Below are positions 27,517 through 36,855 of a DNA stretch of 58,686 nt, in pieces. The stretch spans positions 1 through 58,686 of the forward strand of contig CAJXYE010000028.1 of assembly GCA_913063325.1 (NCBI GenBank), read 5' to 3'. The DNA comes from an uncultured Colwellia sp. GTDB lineage: Bacteria; Pseudomonadota; Gammaproteobacteria; Enterobacterales; Alteromonadaceae. The notes beneath the pieces are model-generated. The model saw only the letters and a list, made by a program, of their open reading frames with translations. It did no database searches and was not told where the DNA came from. Within the stretch, counting starts at the first letter, position 1, and each line of letters begins with the position of its first letter. The position numbers and the translations under genes were made by a program.

Positions 27517-28407
27517 ATGCAGTTATTTGTAGATGATCTCACCGTTATTGATTTTTCATACCTGTGCAAGCAGCGCGGTATTGTGGGTGAGAGTTGGATT
27601 GTTGACGTATTACTTGATGGTTCGTTAAACGAAATGAGTATGGTGCTTGATTTTGCTGTCGTTAAAAAGCAAATTAAAGCCATTATTGATGATGCCGTTG
27701 ATCATAAATTGTTATTACCCATTCAAGAACAAGCGTTAACACTTGCTGATTCACCACATAACGACGGTCATCAAACCATTGATTTTATAAGTGACGTGGC
27801 AAGCTATTATTTGCAATCTCCTGCGTGTGCTTTTGCCTCTCTAGACTGTTTAACTATTAGCATACCAGCGGTAACTAAACACCTAACGGATATTATTTTG
27901 GCTCAACTGCCAGATAATGTTCAAGGTTTAACCTTAGTACTGCGCCCTGAAGTTATCACAACTGACTATTATCATTACACTCATGGTTTAAAATTACACG
28001 ATGGTAACTGCCAGCGTATTGCTCACGGACACCGTTCTAAAATACAAATTCTTGTTGATGATAAAAGAGACGCGAAGTTAGAAGCACAGTGGTGTCAGCG
28101 CTGGAAAGATATCTATATTGCAAGTGAAGCTGATAGAGTTTCTAAAGCTGATATAGAGTTATCTGCACACGCAATGAACAATTTAACACCCGATCACCAA
28201 TATTTTAGTTATCACGCACCGCAAGGTCGATTTGATATTGCCGTTGATAGCAAAATATTAGACGTTGTTGATTGTGACTCTACTGTAGAATTATTGGCAG
28301 ATTACATTTTAAGACAAATCAAAGCAATGCATAGTGAGCTAGCTAATAACGATGTTAAAGTTATTGCCTACGAAGGTGTAGCGAAGGGAGCAATTGTTCA
28401 TGGTTAG
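27517..28407 (+). CDS. Tandem T-fold protein, QueD/6-pyruvoyl-tetrahydropterin synthase family
   Basis: A 296-aa protein about twice the size of QueD. The first half has only the later motifs of a T-fold unit (MVLDFAVVKKQI, AVDHKLLL). The second half has the early ones: HGLKLH, then C165 and the zinc HGH at 170-172 (CQRIAHGH), then STVELLADYI and AYEGVAKGA at the end, matching QueD STSEVLAKWI and KETCTAG. So the zinc, Cys and DH residues of one active site are split over two units. The reaction may be 6-carboxytetrahydropterin synthesis or another pterin step. AAGGA precedes the ATG. It overlaps the peptidase gene by 8 nt. Confidence 0.7.
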   Translation: MQLFVDDLTVIDFSYLCKQRGIVGESWIVDVLLDGSLNEMSMVLDFAVVKKQIKAIIDDAVDHKLLLPIQEQALTLADSPHNDGHQTIDFISDVASYYLQSPACAFASLDCLTISIPAVTKHLTDIILAQLPDNVQGLTLVLRPEVITTDYYHYTHGLKLHDGNCQRIAHGHRSKIQILVDDKRDAKLEAQWCQRWKDIYIASEADRVSKADIELSAHAMNNLTPDHQYFSYHAPQGRFDIAVDSKILDVVDCDSTVELLADYILRQIKAMHSELANNDVKVIAYEGVAKGAIVHG

Positions 28408-29311
28408 CACACTTACTAGAAAGTCCAGTAAACAGTTAGCTAAAAACTTAACTCACAATATAGCAAAGTCATTAATTTCAATTGCCGTTATTACCAGTGT
28501 TTCTTTAAGCTCTGTGGTTTTAGCCGCGAGTCCTCAAAAGCATGTAGCACAAGAAAGCATTAAGCTTTCAGGTGTTATGCAGCAGGGCGGATTAATGGTG
28601 GGTAAAACGTCACCCAATAGTACGGTTACCCTAAACGGTAAAACAATTATTGTTTCAAGTGGCGGTGATTACGCTTTTGGTTTCTCTCGAGATGATAAAC
28701 AAAGCTACGAATTAGTTATCACGTCAATTAATGGTGATCGGGTAACTAAAACATTAAAGCCTAATTCACGTGAATATAAGATTCAGCGCATTGAAGGCAT
28801 TAAAAAGAGCATAATGCAGCCAAATCCAAAAGCGGTTGCACGCTCACAACAAGACAGTTCCCAGATTAAAGCGGCTCGTAAAATATCAAGTGAACTCGAC
28901 TTTTTTGCGCAAGGTTTTATCGCGCCTATCAAAGGCACTATTACTGGCGTTTACGGTAGCCAACGTGTCTATAATGGCGTGCCTAAAAGACCACATTTTG
29001 GTTTAGATTATGCGGGCAATACGGGCGATCCTGTAAAAGCACCTGCATCAGGTACTGTCTTGTTATGGGTTCCAGACATGTTTTACTCGGGTGGCACTAT
29101 GATAATTGATCACGGCCAAGGTGTTAGCTCAACCTTTTTACATTTAAGTGATTCTTATGTAAAACAAGGTGATTTGGTTGAACAAGGGCAAGTGGTCGCC
29201 GCCGTAGGTAAAAGTGGCAGGGCAACTGGACCACATTTAGACTGGCGCATTAATTGGTTCAATGTAAAAATTGATCCTGCGTTAGTACTAAAATTACAAC
29301 CTCTCCATTAA
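28400..29311 (+). CDS. M23-family cell wall peptidase, exported
   Basis: A 303-aa peptidoglycan hydrolase of the LytM type. A signal peptide covers the first 40 or so residues and ends near SSVVLAASP. The C-terminal M23 domain has HFGLDYAG (HxxxD zinc ligands), VIDHGQGVSSTFLHL and GPHLDWRI. The last motif has Asp where classical M23 enzymes carry the second His of HxH, so metal binding may be changed. I set the start at ATG 28400, with GGGAG 9 nt upstream; a TTG at 28394 is too close to it. It overlaps the QueD-like gene. Confidence 0.85.
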   Translation: MVSTLTRKSSKQLAKNLTHNIAKSLISIAVITSVSLSSVVLAASPQKHVAQESIKLSGVMQQGGLMVGKTSPNSTVTLNGKTIIVSSGGDYAFGFSRDDKQSYELVITSINGDRVTKTLKPNSREYKIQRIEGIKKSIMQPNPKAVARSQQDSSQIKAARKISSELDFFAQGFIAPIKGTITGVYGSQRVYNGVPKRPHFGLDYAGNTGDPVKAPASGTVLLWVPDMFYSGGTMIIDHGQGVSSTFLHLSDSYVKQGDLVEQGQVVAAVGKSGRATGPHLDWRINWFNVKIDPALVLKLQPLH

Positions 29312-29340
29312 ATTTATCGAACTTAAACTTACAATTAAAC

Positions 29341-29365
29341 TACCTAACTTAAATTAAGTTAGGTA
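29341..29365. terminator. Palindromic hairpin ahead of the SMC operon
   Basis: TACCTAACTTA pairs with TAAGTTAGGTA around a 3-nt loop. There is only a short T-tract after it. It may end the pyrC-side transcript or act on the leader of the SMC operon, whose ATG is 25 bp further on. Confidence 0.5.
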
Positions 29366-29389
29366 TGAATTTCCCCTAAGGTTACCATT

Positions 29390-32300
29390 ATGGCAGAACA
29401 CGGCTATTCGCTGTTACGCATCATCATCATTGACAGTTTCTGGCCTAGCCAAGTAAACGAACTTGATTTAACAGGTCATACTCAACTTGAAGGCACCAAT
29501 GGTGCCGGCAAAACCTCACTAATGAGATTGTTACCACTTTTTTATGGTATGCGACCCAGTGATATAGTCAGTAAAGTTGATCAAGCAAAAAACTTTGCTG
29601 ATTTTTACTTACCACGTGAATCCAGTATTTTAGTCTACGAATATCAAAGACCTTTCGGTCAAACGTGCCAAGTGTTAGCAACCAGTGATGGCCGTGGTGT
29701 GCATTTTAAATTTATTGATGCTGCCTATGACAGTCAATATTTTTTCCCTAATATCGAAGGCGGAAAAGCGAAGCCGTTTACCCTCAATGAAATTGAAAAA
29801 AACTACCGTAACATAGGCAAAGAATCTTCAAAATTCCTTGGCATAGATAAATACCGTCAGGTCATTCAAAATCTGCGCAGTGGTCGAAAACACAAAGAAA
29901 TACGTTTGTTGCAAACACGTTTTTCGTTCAGCGATCAAGCCAGTCCTCATATAGATAAAGTCATCAATGGCACTATTGAAAAAAACTTAGATTTTGAAGC
30001 GGTAAAACGCATGTTAGTGGCGATTGCTAGTGATCACCTTGCTCGTAATACTAACGATGAAAAAGAACAACTGAGTTTAAATAAAGTTGATATAACTCAC
30101 TGGCTTGCAGACATCCAGGCCAGTCGTGCTATTAAAAAGGTAGCAGATAAAATTTCGGTTTGGCAAAACGATTTTAGTGAATTTTCTAGCTTATTAAATA
30201 AATTACAGCACCTTCATGCGGAAGTGATATCACACCAAGCACGATTAGAAACCAAGCAACAAGAAAGAGAGTTAGCTAAAAAAACTAATATCGAAAACCG
30301 TAACAAGCTCGAAGCAGAGCTTGCTAATGCCGTTGAACAATATTTAAAAGCCAAGTCAGAGCTTAATGCCAAAATTGAAGCCGATTTAAGTAAGATTGAC
30401 TTACTTGATGAAGATAAACTCAATTATGATGATGATGATGCCAGCAGCTATCAAATAAAAGCTGATCAAGCGCCACAAATTCAAACCGAGTTGAATGAAG
30501 TGATCGCTGTGATTGATGCCTTTGAAGGTAACATCACTAAGATAGGGCAAAAATTTGATAAGCTTATTCAAAAAATTGAAGTAGAAAAGCTCAAAGATAT
30601 CAGTAGTAACCAAGAAAAATCGACGCAGATTTCTACAGAATCTAATACACAATTATCCCATATCAATGAAGTTTATCATCAACAAGTTAATGATCTTAAT
30701 GCACAATTACATAAAGAAGAGCTTAAACTACAAAAAGATCAGCAACAAATATCACATCATATAGACAGTGCTAAGCAACAGTTAACACAGCCCGCTATAC
30801 CGGCAGAATTAACTTCTGATATTGACGAGAACATTCAAGCACTTTCTCAAGCACAGCAAAATTATAATTTGTCTTTGCAGCAAGAATCAGAATTACAAAA
30901 GCAGCAATATCAATTAGAAAAGCAACAAGACCAACGATTAGTGCAACGTAGTGAATCAAATCGTTATCTTGAACAATTACGTAAAGAATATCATCAAATT
31001 GAAATGCAACTGCTACCACAGCCAGGCTCTTTGCATCATTATTTAATAAATGAGCCATTGGCTAATAAATGGCAAGACAATATCGGCCGTTTGTTAACAA
31101 CCGAGCAACTGTCACGCAGTGATTTAAATCCGCAGTGGATAGAGAACGAGACATCAGTTCCAAGTTTATATGGCTTAGGCATAGATTTACAGCAACTGCC
31201 TTGTGACGATTCTTTATTTTTAGACGAGACGCAACTTCGAGAAAAACGTCAAGTTGTTGAAAATAAGCTACAAACACAAACCGATAAAATCTCGCAGCTT
31301 GATGAACATATAAAATTGATCGTTAAAGAGATTAATCAGCACAAAGTCACTATTAGCCAACATTCACAAACGTTAAATCAACAAAAACTAACCTTAGGTC
31401 AGTTACAAACACAACAACAAAGTCTCGTTGTTAAAAAACAGTTGGCTATTAAAGAGCATCGCCTAAGTATTGATGCACAATTACAAACATTAAATCAGCA
31501 ATTAAAAGCGGTTAATAAGAAGCAGCAAAATTTTGCTGAGAATAAATCAGAACAATTACATGAACTAACCAATGACAAGTTAGAAAAGTGTATGGTTGTT
31601 GAAAGTGATAGGGACAATCAGTTAACAGTGCTATCAGAGCAATTATTGGCATTAAAAGCCAATGCAAAACAGCGTTTATCTGATCTTAAGAAGCAACAGG
31701 CAAGTGATATTAAACACCTTGATCCCGAAGGAGAGGTAGATAAAAACATTGCTAAACGTCAGGTACTAGAAAAATCATTAAGTGATTGTGCGACCTTTGC
31801 CCAAAAAGCGCGAGACTATCAAAGCTTTATTCAAGAACGCTATTGTCATCGTGATGCTTTAGTGGAAGAAAACCAAAACCGAAAAATTGCTAAGCGTAAC
31901 TTAGACTCCAATCATGAAGATGAAGAAACTAGCTTAGTATCACAAATTAAAGACTTAAAACATCTGATTAAAAAAGCAAACCAAGAAAAACAAGCCAGCG
32001 ATGATTTGTTAGTTCAACTTCACGACAATAAACGTTTATGTGAAATGTCTGGTATAACCGATGAAATTTCAGAGCAAGAGCCGTCTAACCAAGCAGATTT
32101 AACGGTGAGTTTTTGTCATGATTTTCATCAACAATTTAAAATCATTGAAAAAAGATTACGTAATCAACTGAATACCTTCAGTGAGCGTTTCAGAAAAGAT
32201 CATTCAGGCAGCGAACTGTATGACAACTGGCAGAAGCTTTTATTAGAACACGATGTTTATTCTGGTGCTCAAGCACTCTTTAAATACCGTGAGCCAATAA

Positions 32301-33151
32301 GTGAGCTGCTAAATAGTGCCGAGCAAAAACAGCAAAGCACTTATCAATTGGTTACCGTAAATGCCACCATGATCAATGAGTTTTATCAGCATATTGAAAA
32401 CTTTGGTCATAAAATAAAACAAATTGGTAAACGTTTATCCACCAAGGTAACGGCTTTAGCGCATTTTGAAGCGCTAGCTGATATCAGTGTAAATACGGTA
32501 ATGAAGCAAGAAGAGTTAGATTATTGGGGACCACTGCAAGCATTTGCGAAAGTGTTTGACCTTTGTAAGGATCAATTACGCGATGGTTTAGGTGATGTGC
32601 CTGATGATTTAGTTTACGCCATGCAAAAACTGGCAAACTACTTACCTAATGAAGGGTTTGAATTAGCGCATAATAATTTATTCGACATTGAATTCACTAT
32701 TGTTGAAAAAGGGCAGGTAAAACAAGCTCGTAATGCTAAACAGCTTAAAAAAGTCAGTTCTACCGGGTTATCTTACTTAGCGATGTTGTCTTTATATGCG
32801 GGTCTATTAGCTATGTTACGTGGTGACAGCAAACACGTTAGCCAAATAATTTTACCTGTTGATGAGCTAGGTGAATTAGCTGCGGAGAACATTGATTTGT
32901 TATTACAGATGTTTAATGACAACCATATCAGCATGTTATCGGCTTCACCATCAACGGATCGCCATATATTATCTTTGTATAATCGCCACTATAAATTAAA
33001 AGATAACAAAATTTACCATGCAGAAATTCCTCAATCTCGTTTAGATGATCTTCTAGCACAACGTAAAAAATCTTCTGCTACGATAGCTGAGTCTGATGCT
33101 AAAACAGCTGCTAATACCGAAGAAAGTGCTAAGGAGACAAATAATGTTTAA
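29390..33151 (+). CDS. MukB-like SMC ATPase, Wadjet/Mks type (JetC/MksB)
   Basis: A 1253-aa ATPase. The N-terminal head has Walker A GTNGAGKT at 35-42 in a LEGTNGAGKTSLMRLLPLF context like MukB. Long Gln/Glu/Lys-rich coiled coil runs from about 250 to 510 and 590 to 900, with a possible hinge near 510-590. The C-terminal head has a signature-like SSTGLS around 1123-1128 and a Walker B ILPVDELGE with D1158-E1159. It is shorter than MukB (1486 aa) and its signature lacks the SMC LSGG. It heads a four-gene operon with overlapping starts. By family knowledge it would load on and extrude circular DNA. Confidence 0.85.
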   Translation: MAEHGYSLLRIIIIDSFWPSQVNELDLTGHTQLEGTNGAGKTSLMRLLPLFYGMRPSDIVSKVDQAKNFADFYLPRESSILVYEYQRPFGQTCQVLATSDGRGVHFKFIDAAYDSQYFFPNIEGGKAKPFTLNEIEKNYRNIGKESSKFLGIDKYRQVIQNLRSGRKHKEIRLLQTRFSFSDQASPHIDKVINGTIEKNLDFEAVKRMLVAIASDHLARNTNDEKEQLSLNKVDITHWLADIQASRAIKKVADKISVWQNDFSEFSSLLNKLQHLHAEVISHQARLETKQQERELAKKTNIENRNKLEAELANAVEQYLKAKSELNAKIEADLSKIDLLDEDKLNYDDDDASSYQIKADQAPQIQTELNEVIAVIDAFEGNITKIGQKFDKLIQKIEVEKLKDISSNQEKSTQISTESNTQLSHINEVYHQQVNDLNAQLHKEELKLQKDQQQISHHIDSAKQQLTQPAIPAELTSDIDENIQALSQAQQNYNLSLQQESELQKQQYQLEKQQDQRLVQRSESNRYLEQLRKEYHQIEMQLLPQPGSLHHYLINEPLANKWQDNIGRLLTTEQLSRSDLNPQWIENETSVPSLYGLGIDLQQLPCDDSLFLDETQLREKRQVVENKLQTQTDKISQLDEHIKLIVKEINQHKVTISQHSQTLNQQKLTLGQLQTQQQSLVVKKQLAIKEHRLSIDAQLQTLNQQLKAVNKKQQNFAENKSEQLHELTNDKLEKCMVVESDRDNQLTVLSEQLLALKANAKQRLSDLKKQQASDIKHLDPEGEVDKNIAKRQVLEKSLSDCATFAQKARDYQSFIQERYCHRDALVEENQNRKIAKRNLDSNHEDEETSLVSQIKDLKHLIKKANQEKQASDDLLVQLHDNKRLCEMSGITDEISEQEPSNQADLTVSFCHDFHQQFKIIEKRLRNQLNTFSERFRKDHSGSELYDNWQKLLLEHDVYSGAQALFKYREPISELLNSAEQKQQSTYQLVTVNATMINEFYQHIENFGHKIKQIGKRLSTKVTALAHFEALADISVNTVMKQEELDYWGPLQAFAKVFDLCKDQLRDGLGDVPDDLVYAMQKLANYLPNEGFELAHNNLFDIEFTIVEKGQVKQARNAKQLKKVSSTGLSYLAMLSLYAGLLAMLRGDSKHVSQIILPVDELGELAAENIDLLLQMFNDNHISMLSASPSTDRHILSLYNRHYKLKDNKIYHAEIPQSRLDDLLAQRKKSSATIAESDAKTAANTEESAKETNNV

Positions 33152-33767
33152 AGAAAGTATCCAAAAGCTACTTGGCGGTGCGGTAATTTGTCAAACAGCT
33201 TACGAAGCAGAATACCTATATTTAAAAGCTGAAAGTCAAAATGAGAAAGTGAATGACTTCTTGTCTAACTTGGAGCGGAAGTTAACCTATCTTGATAGTG
33301 CAGATGCTTTTTACTGTACCTTTAATCAAGTAGATGACAGTAATCACAGTGAATTAAGTAGCTTGTTTTCTGAAATGCGCAGTACATTTAGACCCTTAGT
33401 TGAGTTCTTAGATTTATTATTAACGGCAACTCAAGCCGATTTACCTATTCGAGCTAAGTCCGTTCTCAATATAAATGAATTATTTGATCCCTTTGAACAT
33501 GATCAAACCTTAAGTGAACAACTGCGCCGGTTAACATCAATAAAACCGTTTAAAACTAATAAAACTGAAACACGAGAACAATTAGTAATGGTGTTTCAAA
33601 AGCTTGAAGAGATGCATTATTTTGTCCGTAAAAACACCGGCAGCAGTCGCTATTATGCCACCGCGCGTTTTGATTTAATCTACCTATTAATTGAGTTTTT
33701 GAATGATGCCGAGTTAGTGAGCTTGCCAGAGCAAGAGAAAAGCCAACAAGATGAGCTACTTTTTTAA
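33144..33767 (+). CDS. Wadjet/Mks KITE-like subunit (JetB/MksE-like)
   Basis: A 207-aa acidic, helical protein placed between the SMC and the third subunit, where JetB/MksE sits. The AAGGAG Shine-Dalgarno (33131-33136) fixes the ATG at 33144 inside the end of the SMC gene, an 8-nt overlap. The C-terminal third (LVMVFQKLEEMHYFVRKNTGSSRYYATARFDL) looks like a winged-helix KITE-type fold. Its stop shares one base with the next ATG (TAATG). The call rests on position, size and fold rather than on a diagnostic motif. Confidence 0.65.
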   Translation: MFKESIQKLLGGAVICQTAYEAEYLYLKAESQNEKVNDFLSNLERKLTYLDSADAFYCTFNQVDDSNHSELSSLFSEMRSTFRPLVEFLDLLLTATQADLPIRAKSVLNINELFDPFEHDQTLSEQLRRLTSIKPFKTNKTETREQLVMVFQKLEEMHYFVRKNTGSSRYYATARFDLIYLLIEFLNDAELVSLPEQEKSQQDELLF

Positions 33768-35017
33768 TGGCTGGCTTTGACTCAAACCAAGTTGCCACCT
33801 TATTAAGGCAAATTGGCGCGTATAACGAATTACTCGCAAACGCTTATGTTTATGGCTCTATGGCGAGTGATGAACAAGATGGCAATACCATCAATTTATT
33901 GCACAAGTCAGGTTTGATTAGGCCTGATGATTCGCCAGGTGAATACCGGGTAACCACTGATCTTAAACGCATGTTGAACCGATTAATGCGTAAACAATCA
34001 AGCTATCGACAACTTACCGATATGGGCAAAGTAATTGATGCGATTGATGAAGTGGTAAGAGACTATGAAGCTGCAACCAATGCCAAAGAGCAGGAAGACG
34101 CCGAGTATTATCTGGATCAACTTGACGATTTACTTTATGAAACTAAAGATAGTTTAAACAATAACTTAGATACCATGCACTTTGCTATAGTTAGTCAATT
34201 TGGTTTTGTTAGTAGTTTATCTAACAAAATACGCCAAAATGAACGCTATTTATCTCATGCACAAAAGTTACTCAATGAACTTCAGCAGATAGATCCACAA
34301 GATTGCTATGAATGGCTCGATTGGCTTTGTCCTAATGAGTTTGCTCGTAAAATATCTAACTTTATTTATTGGTATAATCAAATACTGCCTAAGTTACGTT
34401 TGATTATTGATAACATGCGCATTAGTTTGTTTCGCTTACGCCGTGATGAAAAACAAGCCAGTCAATTACGTAATATGGCGCGATTTTTACGTAAACATCC
34501 TGAATTTGATCTTGATGAAAATTTATTTGAGCTGCCTAATTTACCAGAAACACTTAAATATGCTGCGGTTATGCCACTGAAAAGTTATGTGGATACCAAA
34601 CAAACTGATATTGAGCAGCCATTAATAAAACTGATACAGACATTACGTAAACAAGCGGTTATTGCCCCGGTAAAAAGCAGAACCATTGGTGAAGTGAGTT
34701 TAAAGCCCGTTGAGAAAATCGCGGCAGAAGAAGACTTTTTTGAACAACAAACTGAAGCTTTATTTGAAAAAGTCATTATTAACAACTGTGCTATATCAGC
34801 GTTAACTTTTTATCAAGAACTGCAGAATACTTGGCTTGATGAGTCACAAGAAATAACACCGAAAGAATGGATAGAGTTAGTTTTTAGTTGCTACTGCAAA
34901 TTAACTAACGCGCAACAAAATGCACTTAATATCAAAATGAAAGGCGTTGCTGTTACAGGCACAACCGATAACTACAGTTATAGTGATGTAGTTATCGAAT
35001 TAAAACAGAGCGCATAA
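33767..35017 (+). CDS. Wadjet/Mks kleisin-like subunit (JetA/MksF-like)
   Basis: A 416-aa helical protein. Its N-terminus (LLHKSGLIRPDDSPGEYRVTTDLKRML) resembles a winged helix, the middle is long helices and its C-terminal half is predicted soluble. This fits the kleisin JetA (about 450-500 aa) more than the larger MukF or MksF. It is translationally coupled to the preceding subunit gene by a TAATG overlap. The paralogue-level name is inference from operon position. Confidence 0.65.
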   Translation: MAGFDSNQVATLLRQIGAYNELLANAYVYGSMASDEQDGNTINLLHKSGLIRPDDSPGEYRVTTDLKRMLNRLMRKQSSYRQLTDMGKVIDAIDEVVRDYEAATNAKEQEDAEYYLDQLDDLLYETKDSLNNNLDTMHFAIVSQFGFVSSLSNKIRQNERYLSHAQKLLNELQQIDPQDCYEWLDWLCPNEFARKISNFIYWYNQILPKLRLIIDNMRISLFRLRRDEKQASQLRNMARFLRKHPEFDLDENLFELPNLPETLKYAAVMPLKSYVDTKQTDIEQPLIKLIQTLRKQAVIAPVKSRTIGEVSLKPVEKIAAEEDFFEQQTEALFEKVIINNCAISALTFYQELQNTWLDESQEITPKEWIELVFSCYCKLTNAQQNALNIKMKGVAVTGTTDNYSYSDVVIELKQSA

Positions 35018-35060
35018 AAACTTATTCATACCTATTTGATTTAATAGCAAAGGAATGCAG

Positions 35061-35984
35061 ATGAAAACAGCAATGAATAAGTCACTTTATAAATTTAGCC
35101 AAGATATAATCAAAAGACATCGACCAGGCGAGCTTATTAAAAATTCTATCTTAGTCAAAAAATTGCATGATGATTATCACTTTGGCCAAATGGATTTAGC
35201 GAATAAGCAACTGACTTTTAGTCTTACAGATGTTTTAAATTTGAGTGAGGAAACTCGAAGAACCCTTGGTGTAGATATAAGAGACGATCCATATCCCGAC
35301 AAAGCAGATAGATTAAGTACAGCAGAAAAATCTCGAAATGAGAAAGCACATAGCTATGCAGTCAGTAAAGAGTTTATCTTAATAAATAGTTTATCAAGCC
35401 TAAAGCTAAACCAATCAATCTATGAATTATCGCCACTCACTTCTTTAGGGAACTATGTAAAAGCTGATGAAATTCAATCTGTTGAACATAGTGCTATTGT
35501 ACTTGTTGAAAACCTCGCCGTCATGGCAAACCTTAGTGAAATCAATTTAACCTCTGTTAAAAGTGATATAGATTTAACTCAAGCTTTGTGGCTTTATCGT
35601 GGCGATATTAAAGCGCAACAAACCACAAGTACCAGTTATCAATTCTTTCGGCGTTTTAAGGAATACATTCCATTAATCTGCTTTAGTGATCTCGATCCTA
35701 AAGGTATTGAAATTGCACTTACTAGTCATGCAGACTATTGGCTAACAGTGCAAAACTCTAATGAAGTTGATATGCCATTGTTAGGCAGCGAACAAGAATG
35801 GTATAAGCAGGGCGCTTCAATCTCTTTTTTACATAATCAATGCAATGACAAAGAAATCATAACGAGTAAAGATGCATGCTGGCAAAACATATTTGAAACG
35901 TTATTAACGCACCGAAAAACCTTAAAACAAGAACACATGCTTAAACATAAACTTTCCTTAAGCTTGATACCAATTACCACTTAA
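35061..35984 (+). CDS. JetD/MksG-like TOPRIM nuclease subunit
   Basis: A 307-aa protein that completes the system. It has LVENLAVMANLSE with a conserved Glu (about residue 150), LWLYRGD, then ICFSDLDPKGIEIAL with a DxD pair (about 210 and 212), the acidic residues of a TOPRIM fold related to topoisomerase VI-A. In Wadjet, JetD cuts the plasmid after the SMC complex has extruded it. At 307 aa it is shorter than many JetD proteins. I chose ATG 35061 (AAGGA six nt upstream) over 35055. The gene starts 43 nt after its neighbour. Confidence 0.75.
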   Translation: MKTAMNKSLYKFSQDIIKRHRPGELIKNSILVKKLHDDYHFGQMDLANKQLTFSLTDVLNLSEETRRTLGVDIRDDPYPDKADRLSTAEKSRNEKAHSYAVSKEFILINSLSSLKLNQSIYELSPLTSLGNYVKADEIQSVEHSAIVLVENLAVMANLSEINLTSVKSDIDLTQALWLYRGDIKAQQTTSTSYQFFRRFKEYIPLICFSDLDPKGIEIALTSHADYWLTVQNSNEVDMPLLGSEQEWYKQGASISFLHNQCNDKEIITSKDACWQNIFETLLTHRKTLKQEHMLKHKLSLSLIPITT

Positions 35985-36187
35985 ACCAACGAACTCAGAC
36001 AATCGTCTATAAAATTATCTTCACGCTGGTAGAAAATTGAAAGCAGGAAGCTTCATTTGATAAAATCAACTAAGGATGTTCCTTTTAATACTTGTCTGAT
36101 CGACATCAAGTGATGCTTAAGTCACTGCTTATCCGTGTTTTTTTGATCTATACTTTATATTGAGCAAATTCTTCAATTGAGAATACT

Positions 36188-36241
36188 ATGTCAGGAATGT
36201 TTTGTTCAGACGAAATGCCTAGCGTAAATAACTCAATGTAA
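36188..36241 (+). other. Possible 17-codon leader frame
   Basis: In the 282-bp gap after the TOPRIM gene, ATG at 36188 follows TTGAG and runs 17 codons to a TAA, 25 bp before the next gene. Upstream (36109-36126) AGTGA and TCACT form an 8-nt-spaced dyad that could be an operator. Both are weak. Confidence 0.2.
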
Positions 36242-36266
36242 AATAAATAATTTGTTAAGGTAAATT

Positions 36267-36584
36267 ATGTCCTATTTTTTTATTGAATCTCAAACAACTA
36301 ACTTAGTTAAATATCAGATCCCTTTTGATATAAATACATTTAAAAGTGGCCATGTAGTTTTTTCAGGAGCATTGGGTAAACATCCTAACGATACAAATAA
36401 AGTTGTGTTGATTTCAGATCCCCATAACAATAATACTCGTTATTATGAATTTGATCGCGGTGATATTGGGCTTATTGAAAAACAACCAAATATTATCAAT
36501 AGCGACGGTGAAGACTTTGCTATGGTTTTGTTGTGGATAAAGGCAGGTAGTATAGCTACACAAAGCTCAGTGTTTATTGTATGA
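36267..36584 (+). CDS. Hypothetical protein
   Basis: A 105-aa soluble, beta-rich protein (VKYQIPFDINTFKSGHVVF, then YYEFDRGDIGLIE) with no signal peptide and no membrane segment. AAGG precedes the ATG. I recognise no family. It stands between the SMC operon and the histidine kinase, in what looks like accessory sequence. Confidence 0.6.
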   Translation: MSYFFIESQTTNLVKYQIPFDINTFKSGHVVFSGALGKHPNDTNKVVLISDPHNNNTRYYEFDRGDIGLIEKQPNIINSDGEDFAMVLLWIKAGSIATQSSVFIV

Positions 36585-36855
36585 GCATGGGTTGGTAAAT
36601 ATTATTTTCGTGAAATAAACCGGTAAGTTACTTTTGGTACTCAGTTATTTTTCCGGGATAACAGTAATTAATTTTCGGTACTAATAGATAGGTATAATTA
36701 AATGGTGATCGGGTGGCATTATTGCTGTCTCTCATGCCGCCATTAAAAATAATTTATAACAGCCTATTTTATTGGTTTCGTAATTCGCTTAAGTCATTGT
36801 AAAATAATAATCGGATCAACAAATAGATTTATTAATTAATAGGGAATTTAATTAC

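Noticed and set aside
29341..35984. Possible standard MukBEF condensin
   Set aside because: The SMC is too short, the gene order is different and a TOPRIM protein follows, which fits Wadjet/Mks better.
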